Shown here one piece after another: positions 51,259 to 59,687 of a stretch of DNA of 64,000 nucleotides. This stretch comes from Streptomyces sp. NBC_01750. GTDB lineage: Bacteria; Actinomycetota; Actinomycetes; Streptomycetales; Streptomycetaceae. A program made the position numbers and the translations under genes. Where the stretch lies: the NCBI RefSeq assembly GCF_035918095.1, contig NZ_CP109137.1, positions 7,752,001-7,816,000 of the forward strand, given 5' to 3'. The notes below the pieces were generated by a model, which was not told the DNA's origin, ran no database searches, and was given only the letters and a program-made list of their open reading frames with translations. Position 1 is the stretch's first letter. Each line of letters begins with the position of its first letter.

Positions 51259-52281
51259 ATGACCGACACCTCGCCCGCCGCCGGCGCCCCCGTATCCGGG
51301 GATGACAAGCACCTGCGGATCCTTTCGACCACCGACCTGGCCGGGATCGACATATCCCTGGCCGACGTGGTCGCCACCGTGGAGGACGCCTACCGCACCC
51401 TCCACGCCGGTCAGTCCGACAACCCCCGGAAGCTGACCGTCAAGCCGCGGGACGGGCACTCGGTCTCGTACGCGATGCTGGGCCGGGACGGCTCCCGCAA
51501 CGTCGTCGCGATCAAGACCTCCTACAAGCACGGCCTGGACAAGGGCCGCGAGGAACAGCACTACTACACGTCGCTCACCCTCTACGACGATGTCACCGGC
51601 CTGCCGGTGGCGATGATGGACTGCTCCCGTATCGGCTCTCTGCGCACCCCGGCCGTGTCCGCGCTGCTGGCCCGCGAATGCGCGGCCCCCGGCGCCCGCA
51701 GTGCGCTGGTCATCGGCACCGGGACTCAGGGCCGCCTTGCTCTGCCGTTCCTGCTCACCACGCTCCCGGAACTCGACCGGCTGATGCTGTTCGGCTCCCA
51801 CGCCGAGGGCATCACAGCGGTCCGCGAGCAGCTGCACACATACTTCCCGGAGCGGGAGTTGGAGATCGTCACCGATCTGCGGGCCGCGGCCGCGGACGCC
51901 GACGTCATCGTCGCCACGGCCGGAGGGCACACATCTGCCGCCGTCGAGGCGGGCTGGCTGGGGCCCGGCGCGCTGTCCATCCTGGTCGGCCACGGTCTCG
52001 CCCCCTCGACCCTCCACCAGGCCGACCGGGTCATCGCCACGAGCGAGGCGCAGATGAACGTCACCGGTACCGACATGGCCGATGCCGACGGCAAACTCCC
52101 GGCAGTCGACAGCGAGTTCCCGCCCGTGATCGCGGGAGTCGTGGCAGGCCGCCACTCGGCCGAGGAGCGGATCTTCGCCTACAACAGCGGCCTGGTCGTC
52201 ACCGATATCGCCCTCGGTCACCGCTTCGCGCAGCTCGCGCTGGCTCAGGGCCTGGGCACCGAGGTACCGCTGTGGCAGTGA
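51259..52281 (+). CDS. Ornithine-cyclodeaminase/SbnB-like dehydrogenase
   Basis: This 340-residue protein of the ornithine cyclodeaminase / mu-crystallin family has a substrate loop (KPRDGHSVSYAMLG, NVVAIKTSYKHGLDKG) and a Rossmann NAD site ALVIGTGTQGRLALPF near residues 152-167. In the staphyloferrin B pathway SbnB oxidises N-(2-amino-2-carboxyethyl)-L-glutamate, made by SbnA, to L-2,3-diaminopropionate. An SbnA-like gene two positions downstream makes this role more likely than ornithine cyclodeamination. A CGGAGGAATACC Shine-Dalgarno precedes the ATG. Its stop overlaps the decarboxylase start region. Confidence 0.82.
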   Translation: MTDTSPAAGAPVSGDDKHLRILSTTDLAGIDISLADVVATVEDAYRTLHAGQSDNPRKLTVKPRDGHSVSYAMLGRDGSRNVVAIKTSYKHGLDKGREEQHYYTSLTLYDDVTGLPVAMMDCSRIGSLRTPAVSALLARECAAPGARSALVIGTGTQGRLALPFLLTTLPELDRLMLFGSHAEGITAVREQLHTYFPERELEIVTDLRAAAADADVIVATAGGHTSAAVEAGWLGPGALSILVGHGLAPSTLHQADRVIATSEAQMNVTGTDMADADGKLPAVDSEFPPVIAGVVAGRHSAEERIFAYNSGLVVTDIALGHRFAQLALAQGLGTEVPLWQ

Positions 52282-53642
52282 GCGACACCGGTCTGCCCAC
52301 CCTCCCCGCGCTGCCGGACACCGCCACCGACGCGGTTCTGGCCAGTGGGCTCGTCGAGGAACTCTCGTACGCCTTCGGCGGCCCCTTCCACTTCCTGCTG
52401 CCCGACGCCTTCGACACCAATCTGGTAGCGATGCGGGCCGCCTTGGCGGAAGCGGGCGCCGACGGTGTCGTGTACTACGCGAAGAAGGCCAACAAGGCCG
52501 CGGTGTGGATCGAACGGTGCGCGGCCGGCGGCGCGGGCGTCGATGTGGCATCCCTCGGTGAGTTGCGTGAGGCCCTGGGACACGGTGTGCGCGGGGAGAA
52601 CATCGTGGTCACCGGCCCGGCCAAGGGGCAGGACCTGCTGACCCTGGCGGTGCAGCAGGGGGCGCTGATCGCCGTTGACGCGCTCGACGAACTCGAGAAC
52701 CTCATCTCGGCCGCTCTGGCCGGCAGGGTGCGCCCGGCCCGGCTGCTCCTGCGTTGTCTGCCGCCGGCTCAGCCGCACAGCCGCTTCGGCATGAACGACG
52801 CCGAACTGGCCATCGCCATGGACCGCTGCGTGCGTGCGGGCGATGCCGTACGCATGGAGGGGTTCAGCTTCCATCTGTCCGGCTATGCCATCCAGCCGCG
52901 CGCCGACCTCGCCGGACACCTGGTCGAACTGTGTCTCAAGGCCCGCGTCCTGGGCCTGGAGGCGAGCCGGATCAGCATCGGCGGGGGCCTGGCGGTCAGC
53001 TACACGGACGCCGACGCCTGGCACACCTTCCTCGGCGAACAGAACAGTGGCCACTACCACGCGGGCAAGTCGTTCAGCACCGGCGACTTCTATCCGTATC
53101 ACTCGCCGGCCGCCGGAGCCGGGGCGCTGCGAGCGCTGCTCGCCGCGCGGCCCGAGGGACACGGCGAGAGCCTCGCCGAGCTGCTGAGGGAAGCCGGTGT
53201 CGTCGTGCTGATGGAGCCCGGCCGGGCTCTGCTCGACCGGGCGGGCGCGACCGTGTTCCGGATCCAGGGTGTCAAGGACCGCGACGGCTATCAGCTCCTG
53301 ACCGTCGACGGCACCAGCCTGAGCCTGTCCGAGCAGTGGTTCAACAGCGAGTACCTGCCCGACCCGTACCTGCTCTCCCGGAGCCCGGACGCGTCAACGG
53401 GCACGTACCCCGCCGCTGTCGGAGCCGCGACCTGCCTCGAGTCGGACATGCTCACCTGGCGGAAGATCCCTTTCCCCCGACAGCCGCGCACCGGCGACCT
53501 GCTGGTCTACCCCAACACGGCCGGATACCAGATGGACTCCAACGAGTCGCCCTTCCACGACCTGGCCCTTCCGCCGAAGGTCGTCATCGACCACACCGAG
53601 CGCCCGCGCCCGCGCTGGCGGCTGGACCGTCACTTCGGCTGA
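52272..53642 (+). CDS. Fold-type III PLP decarboxylase (SbnH/ornithine-DAP decarboxylase-like)
   Basis: This enzyme of about 456 residues has the alanine-racemase-like fold of group IV decarboxylases: the PLP lysine in YYAKKANKAAVW (Lys72), GAGVDVASLGELREAL, the glycine-rich SIGGGLAV phosphate loop, and EPGRALLDRAG near the C-terminus. SbnH of staphyloferrin B decarboxylates a citryl-diaminopropionate to an ethylenediamine unit. A similar step here would give an ethylenediamine core. GTG at 52272 has GAGG 7 nt upstream; GTG at 52278, overlapping the preceding stop by GTGA, is the alternative. Confidence 0.82.
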   Translation: MAVSDTGLPTLPALPDTATDAVLASGLVEELSYAFGGPFHFLLPDAFDTNLVAMRAALAEAGADGVVYYAKKANKAAVWIERCAAGGAGVDVASLGELREALGHGVRGENIVVTGPAKGQDLLTLAVQQGALIAVDALDELENLISAALAGRVRPARLLLRCLPPAQPHSRFGMNDAELAIAMDRCVRAGDAVRMEGFSFHLSGYAIQPRADLAGHLVELCLKARVLGLEASRISIGGGLAVSYTDADAWHTFLGEQNSGHYHAGKSFSTGDFYPYHSPAAGAGALRALLAARPEGHGESLAELLREAGVVVLMEPGRALLDRAGATVFRIQGVKDRDGYQLLTVDGTSLSLSEQWFNSEYLPDPYLLSRSPDASTGTYPAAVGAATCLESDMLTWRKIPFPRQPRTGDLLVYPNTAGYQMDSNESPFHDLALPPKVVIDHTERPRPRWRLDRHFG

Positions 53643-53686
53643 CCCTGAGCCGTCTCACCACCGACCCCCCCTCACAGGAGCATTCG

Positions 53687-54715
53687 ATGCCCGGAGCACT
53701 TCAGCGCCCCGCCGTGGTCTCCCGCGTGTCCGACCTCATCGGCTACACCCCGCTGCTCGAACTGGCCGCCACAGAGACCGGCAGCCGTCTGCTGCTGAAG
53801 CTGGAGATGTTCAACCCCACCGGCACCGCGAAGATCCGCATGGCCCGCCAGATGGTCACCGATGCCGAGGACCGGGGCGAGCTGCGGCCCGGCGGCCGCA
53901 TCATCGAGTCCACTTCGGGCAACACCGGCCTCGGACTCGCCGTCATCGCCGCCGAACGCGGCTACACCTTCACGGCCGTGGTCGACCACCACGCCTGCAC
54001 CGACAAGCTGCGCGGCATGAAGGCCCTGGGTACCGAACTCGTCTACGTCGTCGACGACGGCACCGAAGAGCTGGCCACCGCTGCCCGCGAAGAGCTGGCC
54101 GAGGACATGGCCCGGGGGCAGGACAACACCATCTTCACCGAGCAGCACAACAACCCCAGCAACGGCGTCGGCTACTTCCCCGTCGCCCATGAACTGAACG
54201 AGGCCCTCGACGGACGTATCGATGTCCTGATCGGCGCGGTCGGTACCGGCGGGGCCCTGTGCGGCACCAGCCGCGAACTGCGCAAGCTCATACCCGACTT
54301 CTCCACCATCGGGGTCGAGCCCAAGGGGTCGATCGCGTTCGGCGGCCCGGCCCACGACTACTACCAGTCCGGCACCGGCACCCCCGAGGGCGCCGAGATC
54401 GGCGCGCTGGTCGACTTCGGCCTCATCGACGAGGGTGTCAAGGTCGGCGACGTCGAAGCGTTCGCCACCTGCCGCGCCGTCGCCCGCACCGGACTCCTCA
54501 TCGGCGGCTCCGGAGGCGGTGTCGTCCACGAGGCTCTGACCCGACTGTCCTCACTTCCCCCTGGCACGACTATGGTCGCGCTCGTGAACGACGGCGGCGA
54601 GAAGTACATGGACACCGTCTTCAACGACGAGTGGATGCACGCCCGCGACCTCCTCGATCCCGCAGCGGAACGGGAAATCGACGAGCTCCTCACCAAACTC
54701 CGCAGGAACCGATAA
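53687..54715 (+). CDS. Cysteine-synthase-fold enzyme, SbnA-like
   Basis: This 342-residue fold-type II PLP enzyme has Lys49 in FNPTGTAKIRMARQM as Schiff-base lysine, the substrate loop ESTSGNTGLGLAVIAA, the phosphate-binding GAVGTGGALCG and the EPKGS segment. The T-A-K-I-R variation of the usual S-x-K-D-R is as seen in SbnA-type enzymes that use O-phospho-serine with an amino-acid nucleophile instead of sulfide. Beside an SbnB-like gene it should start diaminopropionate (or a related aminopolycarboxylate) synthesis. ACAGGAG precedes the ATG; the upstream open frame belongs to another gene. Confidence 0.82.
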   Translation: MPGALQRPAVVSRVSDLIGYTPLLELAATETGSRLLLKLEMFNPTGTAKIRMARQMVTDAEDRGELRPGGRIIESTSGNTGLGLAVIAAERGYTFTAVVDHHACTDKLRGMKALGTELVYVVDDGTEELATAAREELAEDMARGQDNTIFTEQHNNPSNGVGYFPVAHELNEALDGRIDVLIGAVGTGGALCGTSRELRKLIPDFSTIGVEPKGSIAFGGPAHDYYQSGTGTPEGAEIGALVDFGLIDEGVKVGDVEAFATCRAVARTGLLIGGSGGGVVHEALTRLSSLPPGTTMVALVNDGGEKYMDTVFNDEWMHARDLLDPAAEREIDELLTKLRRNR

Positions 54716-54720
54716 CCCCC

Positions 54721-56124
54721 ATGCTGACCACTCTGCTCCGCGACAGCCGCGCGCTGGCCACCCTCGCCGTACCGCTCATCCTCACCCAGCTCGCGCAGGT
54801 CGCCCTGACCACCACCGACACCGTGATGATGGGCATGCTCGGCACCCGGGAACTGGCGGCCGGTGGCCTGGCCATCGTCATCTTCAACCAGCTGCGCACC
54901 ATGGGCGTCGGCCTGGTCACTTCCGTCGGCAACCAGATAGCCGCCGCCGCTGCCCGCGCCGAGCAGGCCGTGGCCACCGCTGGAAAGGACGCAGACGACG
55001 GCGGGGCAGCCGGCGAGGAGGTCCGGGCGATCGTCCGCGCGAGCCTGGCGGTGGCCACTCTCGCCGGTATCGCCGGAGCGATCCTCATGATCCTCATCGG
55101 CCCCGCCCTGACCTGGCTCGGGCAGGACTCCGCCGTCGTCGAACGCACCCGGACCATGCTGATGGCCCTGGCTCCCGGTCTGCTGCCCTGCCTGTGGTTC
55201 CAGGCCATCCGCCAGTTCACGGTCGGCATGCGGCGCCCCCAGGCCCTGCTGCAGATCACCATCGCGTCCATCGCCGTCAACGCGGGCCTGAACTGGGTCC
55301 TCATCCACGGCACATGGGGGCTGCCGCGTCTCGGCCTGACCGGTATCGGCATCGCGACCTCCACCGTTTACCTCCTGTCCTTCCTCGCTCTGTACATTTC
55401 GGCGAAGAGGGACAGCGAGCTGGCGCCGCTGCTCACTCTGAACGTGGCCAAGGCCGACCGGGCCACCGTCAGGCGGCTCATCAGTCTCGGCGTGCCGATC
55501 GCGGCCACATACGGCTCGGAGGCGGGGTTCTTCTCCATCACCGCGCTGATGGCCGGATCCTTCGGGCCCGCCGCGCTGGCCGCGCACACCGCCGTGAACC
55601 AGCTCGTCTACATCGTCTTCCAGGTAGCCGTCGGCCTCTCCCACGCCGCATCCATCAATGTCAGCCGCGAATTCGCCCTCGGCCGCCACGACGACGCACG
55701 CCGCATCAAGAACACCGCACTCGCCTGCGCCGGCGCCGTCATGACCGTCGTCGGCATCGCCTACCTGGCGGTGCCCGAACTCGTCCTGCGGCCCTTCCTC
55801 GACTCCGGCTCCGACCAGGCACTCACCATCGCCACCCAGCTGCTCATGGTCACCGCCCTCCTGCAGTTCTTCGACTGCGCGCAGAACATCGGCGTCGGGC
55901 TCCTGCGCGGTCTCGACGACACCAAAAGCGGATTCCGTATCACCCTCATCGGCTACTGGGCCGTGGGGCTCCCGGCGTCGTGGCTCCTCGCCTACCCCCT
56001 GGGCGTCGACACTCTCGGCATCTGGCTCGGCCTGCTCACCGGCCTGGCCACCACCGCAGTACTCCTGCTGCGCCGGTACAACCAAGCACTGGGCAGCCGC
56101 AGGAGTGAGCCGGTCCCGGCCTGA
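54721..56124 (+). CDS. MATE-family exporter
   Basis: This 467-residue protein has twelve hydrophobic helices in two halves of six. It includes the MATE-typical starts LAVPLILTQLAQVALTTTDTVMMG (in part) and LGVPIAATYGSEAGFFS for the second half. It is an Na+/H+-coupled multidrug/toxin-extrusion exporter. It starts 5 nt after the SbnA-like gene, so it is the last gene of the iron-regulated operon and probably exports the product. A convergent peptidase gene ends 45 bp away. Confidence 0.88.
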   Translation: MLTTLLRDSRALATLAVPLILTQLAQVALTTTDTVMMGMLGTRELAAGGLAIVIFNQLRTMGVGLVTSVGNQIAAAAARAEQAVATAGKDADDGGAAGEEVRAIVRASLAVATLAGIAGAILMILIGPALTWLGQDSAVVERTRTMLMALAPGLLPCLWFQAIRQFTVGMRRPQALLQITIASIAVNAGLNWVLIHGTWGLPRLGLTGIGIATSTVYLLSFLALYISAKRDSELAPLLTLNVAKADRATVRRLISLGVPIAATYGSEAGFFSITALMAGSFGPAALAAHTAVNQLVYIVFQVAVGLSHAASINVSREFALGRHDDARRIKNTALACAGAVMTVVGIAYLAVPELVLRPFLDSGSDQALTIATQLLMVTALLQFFDCAQNIGVGLLRGLDDTKSGFRITLIGYWAVGLPASWLLAYPLGVDTLGIWLGLLTGLATTAVLLLRRYNQALGSRRSEPVPA

Positions 56125-56169
56125 GCGAACCCGCAGGGCCGCCGACGAGCCCACACCCCGTGCGGGGAT

Positions 56170-57114
56170 TCAGTCCCGGGGGCTTTCGCCCTGGGCGATT
56201 TCGATGCCGGCGTGCAGGTCGTCGGCGGCTTCCAGCGCGGCAGCGGCCGAGAGCACAAGGCACGCCAGCAGCGCAGCGGCAATGACGTGGCTGGTCCTTC
56301 GCCGACCGCGCGTCGGCGCACCGCTGCTCAGCAGGGCGGCCACGCGGCGTGGGACGGGGCCCGTCGTGGCAGCCAGTGCGAAGCCGGGGCGTCCCGCGCC
56401 GGGTGACCGGGTGGCGCGGGCAGCCAGGGCGGCTCTGCCGACGGCCCGGGCTGCGAGGTGGCGGTCGCCGACGGCCCGGGCCGCGGTTTCGTCGGCGCTG
56501 CGCTCCAGCGCGTAGCTGAGGGGCTCACGCAGGGCGCGCAGCCCGGGATGGCACAGGCCCGCCAGCTCCACCACGGTGAGGAAGCGGTGGTGACGGCCGG
56601 TCAGGTGGGCGCGCTCGTGGGCGAAGAGAGCCTCCCGTTCGGCGGCGGAAAGAGCGCGCAGCATGCCGGAGGTCACCACCACCTTGCCGGGGCGCCCGGG
56701 CAGCGCGTACGCGTCCGGGCTGTCGTCCTTCAGTACGACCAGTTCACCGTCCGCGCCGGCTGCCAGCCGCCTCGCCTGACGCAGTTGGGCGCCGCGCCGG
56801 TGCAGCCGGCGCGCCAGCACTGCGGCGCACCACAGCAGGAGGACCGCGGCCACCATCGCCACGGCCACGACCGCGTCGGGTGAGCCCGTCGAGAGGGGCG
56901 TGAGAAGTTCACCGATAGCGGCGACGGCGTGCACGTGGGTGGCGCCGGGGACGACGAGCAGGGCGAGAGCGGCCGTACTGCTCACGGCAAGACCCGCCGC
57001 GGTGAGGGTGAGCAGCCAGGCCGACTGCCGCGGGGGCAGGCAGGAGACGAGTCGTCGGCCCGCGGGGCCCGCGAGGAACGGCACGAGCAGCGGCACCCAC
57101 ACCATGTAGATCAT
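56170..57114 (-). CDS. M56/BlaR1-like membrane metallopeptidase
   Basis: This 314-residue membrane protease has two TM helices at the N-terminus, one near residues 90-110 (VVAVAMVAAVLLLWCAAVL), then the zinc motif HERAH in LFAHERAHLTGRHHR and a distal Glu in ALERSADETAARA, and a last TM. This is the M56/M48-like family that accompanies BlaI repressors in actinobacteria. It lacks the penicillin-binding sensor domain of true BlaR1. ATG at 57114 overlaps the BlaI gene stop (ATGA). It probably cleaves or triggers loss of the BlaI repressor. Confidence 0.85.
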   Translation of the reverse strand: MIYMVWVPLLVPFLAGPAGRRLVSCLPPRQSAWLLTLTAAGLAVSSTAALALLVVPGATHVHAVAAIGELLTPLSTGSPDAVVAVAMVAAVLLLWCAAVLARRLHRRGAQLRQARRLAAGADGELVVLKDDSPDAYALPGRPGKVVVTSGMLRALSAAEREALFAHERAHLTGRHHRFLTVVELAGLCHPGLRALREPLSYALERSADETAARAVGDRHLAARAVGRAALAARATRSPGAGRPGFALAATTGPVPRRVAALLSSGAPTRGRRRTSHVIAAALLACLVLSAAAALEAADDLHAGIEIAQGESPRD

Positions 57115-57482
57115 GCGGCGCCCCCATCCAGGAGGGAGCGCAGCAGCTGTTCGTCGTCGTCGCTGAGCTGGGAGACAAAGCGCGTCAGTACGGCGCTTCG
57201 GTCGTCGTCCTTGGCCAGCTCCGAATGCATTCGCCGGGCCGTCAGGCCGGCGGCATCCGCGGTCGGCGTGTAGGCGTATCCGCGACCGGAGCGGATACGG
57301 GTCACGGTGCCCTTCTCGTAGAGGCGGGAAAGGATCGTCGTGACGGTGGTCCGCGCGAGTGACGTGCCCAGCGCGCTCTGCACCTGGGCAGGGGTCAGCG
57401 GGCCTTCGGCGGCCCACAGGGCCGCCAGCACACCGGATTCCAGTTCTCCGGCGGGTCGCCGATCCGTGTTCTTGTCACTCAT
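57111..57482 (-). CDS. BlaI/MecI/CopY-family repressor
   Basis: This 123-residue winged-helix repressor reads LESGVLAALWAAEGPLTPAQVQSAL, ARTTVTTILSRLYEKGTVTRI, RGYAYTP, then a dimerisation helix. ATG at 57482 has GGGGGAGGATCG upstream. It is coupled by ATGA to the M56 peptidase gene, the usual actinobacterial pairing. It is divergent from the DedA-PAP2-PAP2 operon, with dyad operators between them, so it very likely controls both itself and those genes. The inducing signal is likely envelope stress, by analogy. Confidence 0.9.
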   Translation of the reverse strand: MSDKNTDRRPAGELESGVLAALWAAEGPLTPAQVQSALGTSLARTTVTTILSRLYEKGTVTRIRSGRGYAYTPTADAAGLTARRMHSELAKDDDRSAVLTRFVSQLSDDDEQLLRSLLDGGAA

Positions 57483-57506
57483 GGGAACGATCCTCCCCCA
57501 TCATTC

Positions 57507-57541
57507 GTCTACAGTGAAGTAGACCGTCTACATTGCTGTAG
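57507..57541. promoter_or_regulatory. Two adjacent BlaI-type operator dyads
   Basis: GTCTAC-AGTGAA-GTAGAC (57507-57524) and CTACA-TTGC-TGTAG (57528-57541) are perfect inverted repeats that share the CTAC/GTAG half-site motif; the second contains the classical TACA/TGTA core of BlaI/MecI operators. They lie 25-59 bp upstream of the BlaI start and 56-90 bp upstream of the DedA start. Confidence 0.75.
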
Positions 57542-57596
57542 TCAATCGGGCCGTCGCCACGACCGGCCCTGCCCACCATTATGGGAGCAGCCCACC

Positions 57597-58265
57597 ATGG
57601 CCGTATCCGTCCTCGTGGCAGTGCCGCAGGCCGTGAACCTCCTCGACGCGGGATCACTGCTGTCCGCGTTCGGCGCTCTCGGTATCGCGGCCGTCCTCTT
57701 CGCCGAGACCGGACTGCTGGTCGGCTTCTTCCTGCCGGGGGACTCCCTGCTCTTCACCGCGGGCCTGCTGTGCGTGCCCGATGGGCAGGGCCCGGTGCAC
57801 CTCTCGCTTCCCCAGGTCCTCATCGCCGCTGCCGTCGGAGCCCTGCTGGGAGCCCAGGCCGGCTACTGGATCGGCCGCCGCGGCGGCAGGACGCTGCTGG
57901 CCCGCAGCCGCAGTCGCAAACTCCACGACGGCGCGGAGCGGGCCGAGGGCCTGCTGAACCGCTACGGGTATGCCAAGGCGATCGTGCTGGCCCGCTTCGT
58001 TCCTGTGGTGCGCACGGTGCTGAATCCGCTGGCCGGAGCCTTGAACGTGCCCGCCCGTCTGTTCACACTCTGGCAGGTCGTCGGCGGCCTCATCTGGACC
58101 GTCGGTCTCGTGCTCGCCGGATACGCGCTGGGTTCCTCGGTCGCCGGCGTCGACCGCTATCTGTTGCCCATCGTGGGCCTGGTCGTGATGATCTCCCTCC
58201 TCCCGCTGGCCGTGGAAGCGCTGCGCGGCCGTTCCCGCCGTACATCCGAGGGCGGTTCGCGCTGA
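57597..58265 (+). CDS. DedA-family membrane protein
   Basis: This 222-residue polytopic protein has DedA/SNARE-associated (VTT) features: the ETGLLVGFFLPGDSLLF re-entrant segment (about residues 37-53), GAQAGYWIGRRGGRTLL, and the RFVPVVRTVLNPLAGALN segment with the conserved Arg residues. DedA proteins are implicated in recycling or flipping undecaprenyl phosphate and other phospholipids. GGGAGCAGCCCACC precedes the ATG. Its TGATG junction with the first PAP2 gene places it in one operon with two lipid phosphatases, which fits polyprenyl-phosphate recycling. Confidence 0.88.
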   Translation: MAVSVLVAVPQAVNLLDAGSLLSAFGALGIAAVLFAETGLLVGFFLPGDSLLFTAGLLCVPDGQGPVHLSLPQVLIAAAVGALLGAQAGYWIGRRGGRTLLARSRSRKLHDGAERAEGLLNRYGYAKAIVLARFVPVVRTVLNPLAGALNVPARLFTLWQVVGGLIWTVGLVLAGYALGSSVAGVDRYLLPIVGLVVMISLLPLAVEALRGRSRRTSEGGSR

Positions 58266-58867
58266 TGCCGATTGCCATGGACGGAGGCTCCCTCGACGGC
58301 GGCGCGTACATGTCCATCACCGACGTCGCCAGGAACGCGCCTGCCTGGCTGGACTCCGTGCTCTCCGCCTGGTCCACCTACGGCCTCGCGCTGTTCGCCG
58401 TGCTCATGCTGGTGGCCTGGTGGCGCGCACGGCCCGGTGCCTCGCCGCAGACCGCCATGGCGCTGGCCGCCCCCCTCGTCGTGGTCGCAGCCTTCACCGC
58501 CGACACCGTGATCAAGTCGCTGGTGCGTGAGCAGCGGCCCTGCCGGACACTGCACACCGTCACACTGGAGTCGTGTCCTGCCCTGGGTGACTGGTCCTTC
58601 CCCAGCAATCACGCCGCCATCGCCGCCGCGGCAGCCGTGGCCATCTGGCTCACCCACCGCCGCCTCGGAGCCATCGCCATTCCCGCGGCGCTGCTGATGG
58701 CGTTCTCCCGTGTGTGGGTGGGAGCCCACTATCCCCACGACGTCATCCTCGGCCTGATCGTCGGAGCCGCTGTCGCCGGGCCCCTGGCACTGGCGGCACG
58801 CCGCACCGGCCCACTCGTCGACCGCCTCCGCGACACCCCACTGCGCCCGCTGGTGGCACCGCGATGA
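58265..58867 (+). CDS. PAP2-family membrane phosphatase
   Basis: This 200-residue PAP2 enzyme has all three motifs: KSLVREQRP (C1), the PSNH variant of PSGH in SFPSNHAAIAA (C2) and SRVWVGAHYPHD (C3, SRxxxxxHxxxD). There are five to six TM helices. The starting ATG overlaps the DedA stop (TGATG). Likely substrates are undecaprenyl diphosphate, phosphatidate or phosphatidylglycerol phosphate. The C-terminus overlaps the next PAP2 gene by ATGA. Having two paralogues in a row suggests different substrates or membrane leaflets. Confidence 0.88.
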   Translation: MPIAMDGGSLDGGAYMSITDVARNAPAWLDSVLSAWSTYGLALFAVLMLVAWWRARPGASPQTAMALAAPLVVVAAFTADTVIKSLVREQRPCRTLHTVTLESCPALGDWSFPSNHAAIAAAAAVAIWLTHRRLGAIAIPAALLMAFSRVWVGAHYPHDVILGLIVGAAVAGPLALAARRTGPLVDRLRDTPLRPLVAPR

Positions 58868-59535
58868 ACGAAACATCTCTGACGGCCAAGCACATCAGCC
58901 GCACAGCCGCGCTGGGTGTCACGGTGCTCTGCGCCACGCTCTTCGCGGCGCTGGCCATGGTCGTCACCCTCCACCAGGGTCTGCCGTTGCCCCTGGACCG
59001 GAGCATGCACGTCTGGTCCGTACGCCACCGCCCCGCTCTCGCTGTCTCCCTCGCGAGGGGCATCACCGCGACCGGCACCGGTGTCTTCCCGTATGCGTGC
59101 GCCGTGGCCGCAGGACTCATAGCGGGACGCGACACACGCGGGCGCATATACGCGGTGGTCGGCACGGTCGGATTCCTCGCCCTGGGCCAGGCCGCCCGCT
59201 CCGGCCTCCTCCACCTCATCGGGCGACCACGGCCCGCCACGGCGGACTGGGCCACCCACGCCTCCAGCTTCGCCTTCCCCTCCGGTCATGCCACCACGTC
59301 CGCACTCGTGGCAGGACTGCTGGCCTGGGCCATCGCCGGCAGGGCCCGTCCCGCCCTCGCGCACGCCGGCTGTGTGCTCCTGGTGAGCTGGGCCATCGCC
59401 GTCGGCCTGAGCCGCGTCTACCTCGGGGTGCACTGGCCCAGCGATGTCCTCGGCGGATGGCTGTTCGCCCTGGCCTGGCTCGGCCTCGGCGCGGCGCTGA
59501 TCCCGCTCTGTCGTGCCGCGGCCCGGGTCGCCTGA
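58864..59535 (+). CDS. Second PAP2-family membrane phosphatase
   Basis: This 223-residue PAP2 protein has RSGLLHLIGRPRP (C1), FAFPSGHATTSA (C2) and SRVYLGVHWPSD (C3), with six TM helices. Unlike its neighbour it has a longer N-terminal extracytoplasmic part (LPLDRSMHVWSVRHRP), as in bacterial BcrC/PgpB-like undecaprenyl-diphosphate phosphatases. ATG at 58864 overlaps the preceding stop. It ends 152 bp before the convergent P450 gene. Confidence 0.88.
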   Translation: MNETSLTAKHISRTAALGVTVLCATLFAALAMVVTLHQGLPLPLDRSMHVWSVRHRPALAVSLARGITATGTGVFPYACAVAAGLIAGRDTRGRIYAVVGTVGFLALGQAARSGLLHLIGRPRPATADWATHASSFAFPSGHATTSALVAGLLAWAIAGRARPALAHAGCVLLVSWAIAVGLSRVYLGVHWPSDVLGGWLFALAWLGLGAALIPLCRAAARVA

Positions 59536-59687
59536 GCCCTGCAAGAGCCCTGGACGCCGGGTGCCTGGACGACTCACAGGCGCCCCGACCGCCGCCGACG
59601 CCCCGTACGCACCGGCGACACACCACGGGACTCCTCGGCGACGGCATCGCGACGGCACGAGGATGCCGACATCCCCCCCGCTGTCGG

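Noticed and set aside
51259..52281. Simple ornithine cyclodeaminase (proline synthesis)
   Set aside because: The SbnA-like, SbnH-like and MATE neighbours and the iron box indicate an SbnB-like role.
53687..54715. Housekeeping cysteine synthase
   Set aside because: It is in an iron-regulated operon, has TAKIR instead of S-x-K-D-R around the PLP lysine, and has an SbnB partner.
56170..57482. Beta-lactamase regulatory locus (blaI-blaR1)
   Set aside because: The peptidase lacks a penicillin-binding sensor domain and no beta-lactamase gene is present; the divergent genes are DedA and PAP2.
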